Notes: generated from the sequence alone by a model not told the origin. DNA of 64,000 bases from Hyphomicrobiales bacterium (GCA_900469625.1 UBXV01000031.1:1-64000); one strand, 5' to 3'; numbered from the stretch's first letter, positions 24,874 to 33,884 are shown. Made by a program: numbers and translations.

Positions 24874-25020
24874 CCTTGAAATCCCCCGTCCCACATCGCC
24901 GCGTGGAGACGTGACCTCCTGCGCGGACGCGCGCCGGCATGCTCCGATATCCTGAGGGATTTCAGGGCTTTGCGCCTGCGTTTTCTGGAACTTGCTGCGG
25001 GATCGGCACCTTGTCAACGG

Positions 25021-25043
25021 AAATTTTAGTATCACTAAAATTT
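25021..25043. promoter_or_regulatory. AT-rich inverted repeat, candidate operator of the XRE-cupin regulator
   Basis: AAATTTTAGT (25021-25030), ATC, ACTAAAATTT (25034-25043): a perfect ten-base inverted repeat with a three-base centre. It sits about 150 bases upstream of the XRE-cupin start and just past the GntR gene's stop. It stands out from the GC-rich surroundings. Confidence 0.6.
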
Positions 25044-25067
25044 CGCGGCAGTAGCAAGGTTCGAAAG

Positions 25068-25760
25068 TCAGGCGGCCAACTTCAGAAGGTGGGCGACGGC
25101 CTGCTGGTCGAAGCCACCGATGCCCTCGCGAATGTCTGCGGCGATGGCGTCTGCGACCGCATCTTCGTCGCGGCGGCGCAGGGCTTCGATCGCCTCGCGA
25201 TGACGGTCGACGACGTAGAGTTCGCTGACATGTTCCATGGCGATGCCGAGGATCGGTCCCAGCTGCAGCCAGACGCTTTCGATCAGCGGCATGACGATCT
25301 GATCGGGATTGGCGGTGTAGATCGTGCGATGGAAGGCCTGGTTGGCGATCAGCGCGGCGACCTGGTCGCCCCGGTTGATTTCGTCCTCGATGCTGTCATC
25401 GATTGCAGCGATCCGTTCGATCTGCCGCTCGGAAAGATGAGCGACGGCACGGCGGGCGGCGTGGCTTTCGAGCGCGATGCGCAAAGAGATCAGCTCCTCG
25501 AACCGGGCGGGCGTGATCCGCGGCACGACGATGCGGCGGTTCTCGAGGAATTGCAGCGCGCCGATGGAGGTCAGCTGCCGCAGCGCCTCGCGCACCGGTG
25601 TCGGGCTGCTTTCGAGCGCTTCAGCGAGGCCACGGATCGTCACCGAGGTGCCGGGGCGAAAGCTGCCGACCATGATGGCCTGGCGGAGCCTGGCAAAGGC
25701 GTAGTCATGGGTGGTCATGCCTTCCGGTCGGTCGAACAGCGGCAGAGTTGTGGTCTTCAA
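25068..25760 (-). CDS. GntR-family transcriptional regulator, FCD subfamily
   Basis: A 230-residue regulator with a winged helix (YAFARLRQAIMVGSFRPG, TIRGLAEALESSPTPVREAL) and an FCD ligand domain (HRTIYTANPDQ, DRHREAIEAL). It is transcribed away from the glutamine-synthetase-like gene at 25883; the 122-base divergent region holds a TGTGATCACA palindrome. It most likely controls the puuA/puuB-like pair, with a polyamine-pathway metabolite as ligand (inferred from context). Confidence 0.9.
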   Translation of the reverse strand: MKTTTLPLFDRPEGMTTHDYAFARLRQAIMVGSFRPGTSVTIRGLAEALESSPTPVREALRQLTSIGALQFLENRRIVVPRITPARFEELISLRIALESHAARRAVAHLSERQIERIAAIDDSIEDEINRGDQVAALIANQAFHRTIYTANPDQIVMPLIESVWLQLGPILGIAMEHVSELYVVDRHREAIEALRRRDEDAVADAIAADIREGIGGFDQQAVAHLLKLAA

Positions 25761-25856
25761 ATCGGCAGGCTCCTTCGGCGACGCGGCGATGGTTGCGGGC
25801 TGATACCATCGGCTGAGGTTGACTCCAACTCCTGGATTATGTCAATTTTGCAAAAA

Positions 25857-25866
25857 TGTGATCACA
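25857..25866. promoter_or_regulatory. TGTGATCACA palindrome, candidate GntR operator
   Basis: A perfect ten-base palindrome in an AT-rich stretch, 16 bases before the start of the glutamine-synthetase-like gene, in the region shared with the divergent GntR gene. At this position bound regulator would block initiation. Confidence 0.5.
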
Positions 25867-25882
25867 AAATGAGATTTGCGAT

Positions 25883-27250
25883 ATGTCCCTCGACGCGGAA
25901 GACCCGAGCGCCTTCAAGGCCTGGCTGGAGCAGAACGGCCCGATCGAAAGCATTCAGGCGGTGGTCTGCGACCTCAACGGCATCATGCGCGGCAAACGCG
26001 TGCCGGTGGAGCAGGCCGCCAAAGTGCTTGGCGGCGGCATCCGCATGCCGCTGTCGATCGTCGGCGTCGATGTCTGGGGCGAGGACATCATCAACAGCGA
26101 GCAGGTGTTTGCGAGCGGTGACCGCGACGGTATCTGCGGTGTCACCGGACGCGGTGCGCTGCCGGTCAACTGGACCTCGCGGCCGAGTGCGCTGGTGCCG
26201 CTCTGGCTGCAGCTCGAGGACGGCAAGCCGTTTCTCGCCGATCCGCGCCAGGCTCTGGCGGCCATCGTTCGCGAATACGAGGAGCTGGGCTTGCGGCCGG
26301 TGGTCGCGACCGAAATGGAATTCTACCTGATCGACCCGGAGCCCGACAGCGCGGTGCCGCCGATCTCGCCCTATACCGGTAAAAGGCTCGATTCCGACGC
26401 GATCCTGTCGATCGACGAGCTCGACGATTTCGGCGAGTTCTTCTCCGACGTCTACAAGGAATGCGCGCGGCAGAACGTGCCGGCGGACGCGGCGATCGCC
26501 GAGAACGGCATCGGCCAGTTCGAGATCAACCTGCTGCACACGGACGATCCCCTGAAGGCGGCCGACGATGCGATCTTCTTCAAGCGCATCGTCAAGGGGG
26601 TTGCCCGCAAGCACGGCCTGGCGGCGACCTTCATGGCCAAGCCCTATGGCACCCGCTCCGGCAATGGCATGCACATTCACTTCAGCCTGCTCGACGCGGA
26701 GGGCAACAATGTCTTCAACGACGGCAGTGACGAGGGATCGGCTGTCCTGAAGAATGCGGTCGCTGGCTTGCTGCGCGGAATGTCGGAAACGACGCTGCTG
26801 TTCGCGCCGCATTTCAATTCCTATCGCCGCCTGCGGCCCGATACACATGCGCCGACGGCGGTGTGCTGGGGCTACGAGAACCGCACCTCGGCGATCCGCA
26901 TCCCAGGCGGAAGCCCGGCGGCGCGGCGCATCGAGCATCGGGTCGCCGGTGCCGATGCCAATCCCTATCTGGTCATCGCCGCGATCCTCGGCGCGGCACT
27001 GGTTGGTATCCGCAACAAGTGGAAACCTTCGGCGCCGGTGTCGGGCCGGGCCTATGCGGCGGAGAAACTGCCCAAAATTCCCGCCGATTGGGGGCAGGCG
27101 GTCGATGCCTTCGAGGCTGGGTCGATTGCCGCCGAGATCTTCGATCCCGTGCTGCGCTCGATGCTGATCGCCTGCAAGCGGCAGGAGATCGCCGGGTTTG
27201 CCGAGCAGGTCACGGACTATGAATTCAGCGCCTATCTGGAAATCGTATGA
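25883..27250 (+). CDS. Glutamine-synthetase-family ligase, gamma-glutamylputrescine synthetase-like
   Basis: A 455-residue enzyme. Conserved: VVCDLNGIMRGKRVP at the N-terminus, ATEMEFYLIDPE, AENGIGQFEINL, HGLAATFMAKPYGTRSGNGM, HIHFSLLD, RLRPDTHAPTAVCWGYENRT and RIEHRVAGADANPYL. These are ATP, metal and glutamate sites of the PuuA-like branch, which ligates glutamate to an amine such as putrescine. Its end overlaps the oxidoreductase gene at 27247 by four bases, the order of a Puu-type pathway. Other amines are possible. Confidence 0.9.
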   Translation: MSLDAEDPSAFKAWLEQNGPIESIQAVVCDLNGIMRGKRVPVEQAAKVLGGGIRMPLSIVGVDVWGEDIINSEQVFASGDRDGICGVTGRGALPVNWTSRPSALVPLWLQLEDGKPFLADPRQALAAIVREYEELGLRPVVATEMEFYLIDPEPDSAVPPISPYTGKRLDSDAILSIDELDDFGEFFSDVYKECARQNVPADAAIAENGIGQFEINLLHTDDPLKAADDAIFFKRIVKGVARKHGLAATFMAKPYGTRSGNGMHIHFSLLDAEGNNVFNDGSDEGSAVLKNAVAGLLRGMSETTLLFAPHFNSYRRLRPDTHAPTAVCWGYENRTSAIRIPGGSPAARRIEHRVAGADANPYLVIAAILGAALVGIRNKWKPSAPVSGRAYAAEKLPKIPADWGQAVDAFEAGSIAAEIFDPVLRSMLIACKRQEIAGFAEQVTDYEFSAYLEIV

Positions 27251-28560
27251 TGATGAAGAGCCAAAAATCCTATGCCGGTGACGGCAGCTATCCCACCAGT
27301 TACTACGCCGCCTCCCGCAACATCATCCGCACGCCGGTCTCGCTGAAAGGTCGCGTCGAGACCGATGTCTGCGTCGTCGGCGCCGGCTATTCCGGCCTGT
27401 CGACAGCGATCCACCTGGCCGAGAAAGGCTATAAGGTCGTCGTCGTCGAGGGCGCGCAGGTCGGCTGGGGCGCATCGGGGCGCAATGGCGGCCAGGTGGT
27501 CAACGGCCTGAATGCCAGCCTTGCGACCATCCAGCGCCGCTACGGCGAAGATGCGGCACGCTTCGTCGGCGGGCTCGTGCAGGAGGGTGGCAAGATCATC
27601 CGGCGGCTCGTCAGCCAGTATCAGATCGACTGCGATCTGAAGCCAGGCAACATCTATGCCGCCTACACGCCCGCACACATGAAGGAGCTGGAAGCCAAGC
27701 AGGCGCTTTGGCGCAAGTACGGCATGGACGACCATCAGCTTCTCGACCGCGACGCGCTCGGCAAGTTGGTCAAGTCGGACGCCTATTGCGGCGGCATGCT
27801 GGACACAACAGGCGGCCACATGCATCCGCTCAATCTGGTGCTTGGCGAAGCGCGCGCGCTCGAAAGCCTTGGCGGCACGATCTACGAACAATCACCGGTG
27901 ACGCGCGTCGATCACGAAGCGGTCCGGCCGACGGTCTATACCGCCGACGGCGAAGTGTCGGCGAGGATCGTCGTGCTTTGCGGCAACGCCTATCTTGGCG
28001 ATGCAGTGCCGAAGCTTGTCTCGCGCGTCATGCCGGTCTCGACCCAGATGATCACCACCGCGCCGCTCGGCGAGGCGCTCGCCCATTCGCTCATCCCGAG
28101 CGACATGTGCGTCGAGGATGTGCGCTACATTCTCGATTATTTCCGGCTGTCGGCCGACAAGCGCATGATCTTCGGCGGCGGCACCGTCTATGGCGGCACC
28201 GACCCCGCCGACGTGGTGGCCAAGCTCAAGCCCAATCTTGAAAGGGTCTTTCCGAAGCTCAAGGGCGTCACGATCGACTATGCCTGGAGCGGCAACTTCG
28301 CCCTGTCGTTTACCCGCGTGCCGCAGATGGGCCGCATCGGGACGAACACCTATTTCGCCCATGGCTATAGCGGCCATGGTGTCACCGGATCGCATCTGTT
28401 CGGCCGCACGCTTGCCGAGGCGATCGACGGTGACGCGACGCGCTTCGATGTGTTCGAGAAGCTGCCCTGGTATCCGTTCCCGGGCGGGCGGATGTTCCGC
28501 GCTCAGTATTCGACGATCGGCTCCTGGTGGTATTCCTTCAAGGATGCCGTCGGCCTGTAG
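27247..28560 (+). CDS. FAD-dependent oxidoreductase, gamma-glutamylputrescine oxidase-like
   Basis: A 437-residue DAO-type flavoenzyme. The FAD dinucleotide fold is VCVVGAGYSGLSTAIHLAEK, followed by VVVVEGAQVGWGASGRNGGQ, which is typical of PuuB/OrdL. The C-terminal region holds FAHGYSGHGVTGSHLFGR. It should oxidise the secondary amine made by the ligase, giving an aldehyde and H2O2. Start ATG at 27247 overlaps the previous stop; ATGs at 27250 and 27253 are alternatives. The pathway's aldehyde dehydrogenase may be the one at 38700. Confidence 0.9.
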   Translation: MMMKSQKSYAGDGSYPTSYYAASRNIIRTPVSLKGRVETDVCVVGAGYSGLSTAIHLAEKGYKVVVVEGAQVGWGASGRNGGQVVNGLNASLATIQRRYGEDAARFVGGLVQEGGKIIRRLVSQYQIDCDLKPGNIYAAYTPAHMKELEAKQALWRKYGMDDHQLLDRDALGKLVKSDAYCGGMLDTTGGHMHPLNLVLGEARALESLGGTIYEQSPVTRVDHEAVRPTVYTADGEVSARIVVLCGNAYLGDAVPKLVSRVMPVSTQMITTAPLGEALAHSLIPSDMCVEDVRYILDYFRLSADKRMIFGGGTVYGGTDPADVVAKLKPNLERVFPKLKGVTIDYAWSGNFALSFTRVPQMGRIGTNTYFAHGYSGHGVTGSHLFGRTLAEAIDGDATRFDVFEKLPWYPFPGGRMFRAQYSTIGSWWYSFKDAVGL

Positions 28561-28806
28561 CGCCGGGTTCAGAATTTTTTCATTTGGCCGGAACAAGATG
28601 ACGGTAGGGATCGTTACCTGCCGCCCGGACGCATGCGTGCATCGCTCGGGCTTCCCTTTTGTGCAGGACGGCGCGTCGCGATTGAAAACAGCGGGAACCC
28701 GGCTGGACAATGGCGCGTTGTACCGCTTGAAGTTCAACAGGCATATAACCGGAACCTTGGGAGACGGTTCCGTTCATGCCGCAAAGTGAAGCGTTGGAAA
28801 ATTGAC

Positions 28807-29205
28807 ATGGCTTGCAGAGTACTGATTGTCGAAGACGAGTTTCTCGTTGCGACCGAAATCGAATACGTGGTCTCGGAACTCGGGCATAGCCCGGTGGGGA
28901 TCGCCGCCGATCAGGCAACCGCGATCAGCCTGGCTCCGATGGCGGAGGTGGCTCTGGTCGATCTCAATTTGAGGGACGGGCCGACCGGCAAGGATATCGG
29001 ACGCATGCTTGCCGCCGAACACGGTATCACCGTCCTCTACATGACAGCCAATCCCGCCCAGCTTGGCGACGGCGTGCCCGGCACGGTCGGCGTCATCAGC
29101 AAGCCCGTTGCCGACCATGAGATGAAGCAGGCCGTCAGCTACGCAGTGGCGCGCAGGCGCACGCTCGACGCGCAGCCGCCGGAGCGCCTGAAGCTTTTCG
29201 CCTGA
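28807..29205 (+). CDS. Single-domain response regulator
   Basis: A 132-residue CheY-like protein: VLIVEDEFLVATEIEYVV with the acidic pocket, phosphoacceptor Asp in VALVDLNLRDGPTG, Thr in VLYMTANP, Lys in GVISKPV. No output domain. The start at 28807 matches the domain boundary; the frame is open from 28633. It converges with a PAS/HWE kinase gene on the other strand, its likely partner. Upstream, CGGAACC (28749-28755) and GGTTCCG (28765-28771) form an inverted repeat that may be an operator; as an EcfG promoter its spacing is one or two bases short. Confidence 0.88.
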   Translation: MACRVLIVEDEFLVATEIEYVVSELGHSPVGIAADQATAISLAPMAEVALVDLNLRDGPTGKDIGRMLAAEHGITVLYMTANPAQLGDGVPGTVGVISKPVADHEMKQAVSYAVARRRTLDAQPPERLKLFA

Positions 29206-29276
29206 GGCCGGGTTTGTGCCGGCACCGGTGATCCGGCACGGTTCGGCAGCGACGTCGCTGCCGGCCCGACGTGGTT

Positions 29277-31184
29277 TCAATCCCGCTGTCCGGAAAGCCG
29301 GTTGGTTCGCGTCACCGCCGCGCGCGGCATTGTCACGGTGACGTGAACTCCATCCTTCTCCCATCGCCTGACCAGCTTTCCGCCGAGCTGCCCCTCGACG
29401 CTGATCTTCATCAGCCGCGAGCCGAAACCTTCCTGATCGGGTTGGTCGACCACGCCTGTCCCGTCGTGCTCGCGCCATTCCAGAATGTAATCGGCCTCCT
29501 GCTGCCGGCCGCTGATGGCGAGCCTGCCGGTATCGCCGGAAAGCGCTCCGTACTTTGCAGCATTGGTCGCCAGTTCATGCAACAGCAGCGCCAACGGCGT
29601 GGCGGCGCTGTCGCCGAGCTGGATGTCTTCGCCACTGACGCTGATGCGGTCCTCGGCGTTGCCATAGGGAACGAGCAATTCCTGGACCAACCCGAAGATC
29701 GACTGTTCCACCGGCACCGGACGCGACGCCTGGCTGTGTGGCCGCACGAAGTCATGGGCCCGACCCATCGCCTCGATCCGTTTGCGCAGTTCCAGCGCAA
29801 AGGGTTGGGCATCCGGATTGGAGCGCGCCGAAAGGCTGATGATGCTGCTGAGCACCGAGAAGATGTTCTTGATACGATGGCTGAGTTCGTGGGCGACGAC
29901 CTCCCGCTCTGCTGCGGCCATCTTGGCGTCGTGAATGTCGGTGCAGGTGCCATACCAGCGGGTTATCCGCCCGCGATCGTCACGGATCGCAAGGGCGCGG
30001 CCGAGGACCCAGCGATAGACGCCGCTGTGGTGGCGCAGGCGATACTCGATCTGGTAGGGATCCCCGGTTTCGAGCGAGTGGCGCCAGCTTGCCCAGGCCC
30101 GTGCCTGATCTTCTTCGTGGAACATGCCGTTCCAGCCTTCGCCATCGGTCGAATTTTCCGGCACACCGGTAAACTCGTACCAGCGGGCATTGTAATAGTC
30201 GTGATAGCCGTCAGGACGGGTCGACCAGACCATTTGCGGCATGGCGTTCGCGAGCGTTCGAAAGGCAGCTTCGGAGCGGGCGTGGGCCTCGACTGCCTGC
30301 CGGTGCTCGGTAATATCGACGGCGACGCCGGGAAAGCGGATGCAGGCACCGGTCTCGTCGCGTGCCGGCCGCCCTTCAGCAAGCACCCAGCGCACGCCAC
30401 CTTCCGGCTGGACGATGCGATACTCCGACGTGAAGCTTTCTCCCGTTTCGATCGCCCGCTTCATCGCGGCTTCAAGGCCGGCAACATCATCCGCGTGGAT
30501 AGAGGCGAGATAGGCGGAGATCGGCGCACCGTGGCGGGCGGTTTCGCGCGGCACGTGAAAGAGATCGGAAAAGCGTTCGTCGGCGTAGACCCGGTCTTCC
30601 TGCACGTGCCAGTCCCAGATGCCGACGACACCGGAGGCGCTAAGCGCCAGCGACAGGCGTTCCTGATTGTCGCGAAGGGATTTTTCCGCTTTCACCCGCT
30701 TGGTCGTTTCCGCGAGAATGGCAAGGACCGCGATCGTGCTACCGTCGTCGTCGACAACAGGGCTGTAGTCGAGGTCGAGCCACACGTCCTCGGCTGCGCC
30801 GTTGCGATAGAGCGTCAAAGGCGCGTCCTCGAACGACGCGGTCTTTCCGGAAAAGACGTCGGCTATGATCTGCCGGTTGAACGCGGCGACCTCGGGCCAT
30901 GTCGCAAAAACGGAGCGGCCAAAACAGTCGGGGTGGCGCTTGCCGGCGATCTCGATATAGGCGTCGTTGTAGATCATCACGCCGTCGCGACCGATGAGGA
31001 CGGCCATTGCAACCGGCGAGGCGAGCATCATCCTGATGGTCATCGTCAGCGCCGCCGGCCAGGTGGCGACCGGTCCGAGTGTCGTATTGGCCCAGTCGAA
31101 AGCCTGGAAGAGGGAATACGTCTTGCTGAAGCCAAGTTTTCCGGGCGGTCTGGTGTCGGCCTTCGGGAACAAAGGGGCGGTCAT
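29277..31184 (-). CDS. PAS-domain sensor histidine kinase of the HWE family
   Basis: A 635-residue kinase without clear membrane segments: three PAS domains in a row (about 25-165, 170-300 and 310-435) and a C-terminal HWE transmitter. The phosphoacceptor region is EVVAHELSHRIKNIFSVLSS, the N box LLLHELATNAAKYGAL, and the family's WRE motif is LEWREHDGTG. HWE kinases are common in rhizobia and often phosphorylate single-domain receivers. The ATG at 31184 fits the first PAS domain; an open frame continues to 31502 without support. The adjacent, convergent receiver at 28807 is a candidate target. The signal (light, redox or a ligand) is unknown. Confidence 0.92.
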   Translation of the reverse strand: MTAPLFPKADTRPPGKLGFSKTYSLFQAFDWANTTLGPVATWPAALTMTIRMMLASPVAMAVLIGRDGVMIYNDAYIEIAGKRHPDCFGRSVFATWPEVAAFNRQIIADVFSGKTASFEDAPLTLYRNGAAEDVWLDLDYSPVVDDDGSTIAVLAILAETTKRVKAEKSLRDNQERLSLALSASGVVGIWDWHVQEDRVYADERFSDLFHVPRETARHGAPISAYLASIHADDVAGLEAAMKRAIETGESFTSEYRIVQPEGGVRWVLAEGRPARDETGACIRFPGVAVDITEHRQAVEAHARSEAAFRTLANAMPQMVWSTRPDGYHDYYNARWYEFTGVPENSTDGEGWNGMFHEEDQARAWASWRHSLETGDPYQIEYRLRHHSGVYRWVLGRALAIRDDRGRITRWYGTCTDIHDAKMAAAEREVVAHELSHRIKNIFSVLSSIISLSARSNPDAQPFALELRKRIEAMGRAHDFVRPHSQASRPVPVEQSIFGLVQELLVPYGNAEDRISVSGEDIQLGDSAATPLALLLHELATNAAKYGALSGDTGRLAISGRQQEADYILEWREHDGTGVVDQPDQEGFGSRLMKISVEGQLGGKLVRRWEKDGVHVTVTMPRAAVTRTNRLSGQRD

Positions 31185-31494
31185 CGACAGTTCCAAATAT
31201 TTGATTTGTCGGCATTTCTGCCGCTTTCGCGCCAATATAGGCGAGTTTCGCCAGATGTCATGGGGCTTTGTCGCACTTTCCTGACGCAACGGCGTGGCGC
31301 AGCACTCCGCGCCCAAAGGCGCGTGTGAAAGCGATTGTTGCCTGCTTGGTTCGAGGGTAGAATTGGCCTGATCATCGCTGCTGCGGATCTCTATTCCGGT
31401 GTCTGTTCGTGTGTGCCCGCGGCACCTGTGTTGCCCTCGATCGAGGGAACAAAAGGATCCGCGAAACATTCCTGTCGAACGAGGGAGGTTGGAG
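31185..31494. other. Divergent intergenic region between HWE kinase and transglutaminase-like gene
   Basis: About 310 bases without a convincing gene. It must hold both promoters; an AT-richer part at 31190-31245 may serve the kinase. A GAGGGAGG site (31481-31488) precedes the transglutaminase-like ATG. No terminator or strong repeat was found. Confidence 0.5.
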
Positions 31495-32409
31495 ATGTTC
31501 ATACGCTTTGGCTATGAGATCGGCATACGCTGCCCAAACCCGACGCCGATGATGACCTATCTTTCCGTCGTCGCCGAACGGCGCGCCGACATCAAACGCG
31601 AGCGCGGGCCTGTCACGGTGCCGATCGTCAGGATGGAAGAGGTCGTAGACCCGCACAAGAACACCTGCCTGCGCCTGATCGCACCGGAGGGTGATTTCAA
31701 GCTGAGCTACGACGCTGTCATTGAAGACGACGGTCGGCCCGACCTCTCCGATCCCCTGGCGCAGGCCGTGCCTGTCGAGCGCCTTCCGCCGAACACTTTG
31801 CCTTATCTTGCCGCTAGCCGCTATTGCGAGACCGATCGGCTGGGCGCGCTGGCCTGGAGACTTTTCGGGGAGACGGAGCCCGGCTTTGCGCGCGTGCAGG
31901 CCATCTGCGATTACGTGCACGAACGCCTTGTGTTCAGTTACGGCTATGCCCAGGCGATGCGAACGGCGCTAGAGGCGCATGAGGATCGGCTCGGCGTCAG
32001 CCGCGACTATGCGCATCTCGCCATCGCGCTCTGCCGCTGCATGAACATGCCGGCGCGCTACGTCAACGGATACATGGCCGACCTTGAGACCGGGGAGCGG
32101 GTGGCGCCGATGGATTTCAATGCCTGGTTCGAGGTGTTCCTCGGTGACCGCTGGTATACGTTCGACGCCAAGAACAATGTGCGCAGGGCAGGGCGCATCG
32201 CTGTTGCCCGTGGCCGCGACGCCGCCGACATTCCGCTGATCCAGACCTTCGGAAAACACGAACTGACGGCGTTTACGGTGTGGACCTGCGTTGAAGCCGA
32301 CGTTGGTCTCACTCGCTCCCATCGCGAGGCAAACGTGTCGCTGCTGACGCCATGGTTCAGCGAGAGCTGGTCCAGGCATGTGCAGGAACGCGACCGCGAT
32401 CGGCACTGA
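31495..32409 (+). CDS. Transglutaminase-like protein lacking the catalytic Cys and His
   Basis: A 304-residue protein with the bacterial transglutaminase-like layout: an N-terminal beta domain, then the core (VQAICDYVHERLVFSYGYAQ, HEDRLGVSRDYAHLAIALCR, MPARYVNGYMAD, MDFNAWFEVFLGDRWYTFDA). Family members normally read G-V-C-R-D at the nucleophile and D-F-H-A-W at the catalytic His. Here the first position is Ser169 (codon AGC, 31999-32001) and the second Asn209 (codon AAT, 32119-32121); the third residue, Asp224, remains. The frame is intact. So this is probably a non-catalytic binding protein, or an enzyme with changed chemistry. The start at 31495 has GGGAGG. Confidence 0.85.
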   Translation: MFIRFGYEIGIRCPNPTPMMTYLSVVAERRADIKRERGPVTVPIVRMEEVVDPHKNTCLRLIAPEGDFKLSYDAVIEDDGRPDLSDPLAQAVPVERLPPNTLPYLAASRYCETDRLGALAWRLFGETEPGFARVQAICDYVHERLVFSYGYAQAMRTALEAHEDRLGVSRDYAHLAIALCRCMNMPARYVNGYMADLETGERVAPMDFNAWFEVFLGDRWYTFDAKNNVRRAGRIAVARGRDAADIPLIQTFGKHELTAFTVWTCVEADVGLTRSHREANVSLLTPWFSESWSRHVQERDRDRH

Positions 32410-32541
32410 TGGGCGCGCCCGCGGACGATTTTTCACTTTCGGGGTAGAACGGAGAAAATAATATCTATAAACCCAATCGAGAATATCGGAGAACATGACT
32501 ATTAACGGTCCTGTTCCCGACCTGAACGACGGAGAGACGCG

Positions 32542-32691
32542 ATGAACGCTGCGAAACCGACGATCCAGTCCCGATATGCGTTTTACGCGCCGGCCGCACC
32601 GCGCCGCTCGCCGATCAGTCTGTTTCCGCATGCGATCGCCTTCGTCGCTGCGTTCTGTTTCATCTCTGCAGTTGTTGTCGGCGCGCTCTGA
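32542..32691 (+). CDS. Predicted 49-residue single-pass membrane peptide
   Basis: An open frame of 49 residues, MNAAKPTIQSRYAF and a Pro/Arg-rich middle, then one hydrophobic segment (AIAFVAAFCFISAVVVGAL) running to the stop. GGAGAG lies eight bases before the ATG. Short basic-plus-TM proteins of this type are frequent in rhizobia, but no family was recognised. The coding assignment rests on the site and the hydrophobic segment only. Confidence 0.5.
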   Translation: MNAAKPTIQSRYAFYAPAAPRRSPISLFPHAIAFVAAFCFISAVVVGAL

Positions 32692-32804
32692 ACGATCGCG
32701 GCGGCTATAGCGCTTCCGGCCCTGGCGGAGCGCGGAAACATTCCATCTCTCTGTTTTCACCGGCATCCTGACGGAGCACGGCATCGCGATTTCCCCGGAA
32801 ACGC

Positions 32805-33197
32805 TTAGCCGAAACGCGAGAGATGTTCGTGAACCGCCAGCCAGGCGCCCGTCCCATCCCGCTCGAAAACGATCGTTTCTCGCTCTTCCGACGTCAGGGG
32901 TTCGCCGCCGATTTCAAGATCGGTGCGAACGCCGTGGGTGAAGACGGCGACGTTGCCCATCACCTGCACGTGTCGGTCGCTGGACTGGCAGGCGCGGACG
33001 CGGAAGCCGTCGCGGGTCTCCCACAACGCCCATTCCGCCTCGTATTCCGCCCGGCTGCGCAAGGGGCGGTCGAGATTGTGGAAGATGAACGTGGCATTGG
33101 GCGCAAAAGCCGAAAAATAGGCGTCCGCGTCGTGTCGGGCAAAGGCTTCAACGAGGCGGTCGGCGGCGGCAAGCACCTGCAGTTCGAAATCCTGCAT
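32805..33197 (-). CDS. SnoaL/NTF2-like (DUF4440-type) protein
   Basis: A 130-residue cone-shaped alpha+beta fold: helix FELQVLAAADRLVEAFARHD, ADAYFSAFAPNATFIFHNLD, and later strands VAVFTHGVRTDL and RETIVFERDGTGAWLAVHEH. Members are isomerases, dehydratases or ligand binders; no catalytic set can be assigned. It lies 43 bases after the TetR-type gene on the same strand, so is probably controlled with it, and divergent from the polyamine-type ABC operon. Confidence 0.82.
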   Translation of the reverse strand: MQDFELQVLAAADRLVEAFARHDADAYFSAFAPNATFIFHNLDRPLRSRAEYEAEWALWETRDGFRVRACQSSDRHVQVMGNVAVFTHGVRTDLEIGGEPLTSEERETIVFERDGTGAWLAVHEHLSRFG

Positions 33198-33240
33198 CGT
33201 GTCTCTCTTCTTGGTTGGGTTGGATCGTGGTCGGCCTGGA

Positions 33241-33864
33241 TCAGAGGGTGGCGATCAGCGTCGCGATCGGCCGGTTTTGCCGAGTGACGCGCGCCTTGAG
33301 TTCATCGAGCGGCATCGCCTCGTCCTTTGCGAATTCGATGAACATCAGGTTGAGATTGTTGAACAGCATTTCGCCGACGGCGCGAACGTCGATGCCGGGC
33401 GCGACGAGGCCCTTGATCTGCAGCTTTTGGATGAGCGTCGAGACCTGGTCGCAAAGCCGTCGATCGAGCTCGGTATAGCGCTTGCTGAAAGGGCTTTCCG
33501 GCTGCTGGATCGAGATCGCCATGGCCGTGCGCCACATCTCCTTGGAGAGATAGACGAGCGAGTGATCGTAATATTGACCGATCAGCGCCTGCAGCGCCCC
33601 TTCGACGGAGGAGGGCGGATTGTCGACGATGGTGCGCCCGGCGGCGAGAACTTCCTCGACCTCCATCGACACCGTGGCGACCAGGATGTCGCCCTTGTTT
33701 TCATAGTAGTTGTAGAAGGTTCCGACCGACACTTCGGCACGCTCAGCGATGTCCTCGATACGGGCGCTGTCATAGCCGACTTCGCGAAACAGGAGTGCCG
33801 CAGCGTCCAGGATGCGTCTGTTCCGGTCGGCTTTCTGCCGTGCGCGCAGCCCCGTCATGTGCAT
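33241..33864 (-). CDS. TetR-family transcriptional regulator
   Basis: A 207-residue regulator with the N-terminal TetR helix-turn-helix (RRILDAAALLFREVGYDSAR, IAERAEVSVGTFYNYYENKG) and an alpha-helical ligand domain. It is divergent from the ABC importer at 33972. The 107-base region between them has two perfect 12-bp palindromes, its probable operators. The ligand is unknown; the importer's substrate is the simplest guess. Confidence 0.92.
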   Translation of the reverse strand: MHMTGLRARQKADRNRRILDAAALLFREVGYDSARIEDIAERAEVSVGTFYNYYENKGDILVATVSMEVEEVLAAGRTIVDNPPSSVEGALQALIGQYYDHSLVYLSKEMWRTAMAISIQQPESPFSKRYTELDRRLCDQVSTLIQKLQIKGLVAPGIDVRAVGEMLFNNLNLMFIEFAKDEAMPLDELKARVTRQNRPIATLIATL

Positions 33865-33884
33865 TTCCTCTAATTCTGAATGTC

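Noticed and set aside
28749-28771. EcfG promoter before the response regulator at 28807
   Set aside because: GGAAC is there, but CGTT comes after 15 bases, not 16-17; kept only as an inverted repeat.
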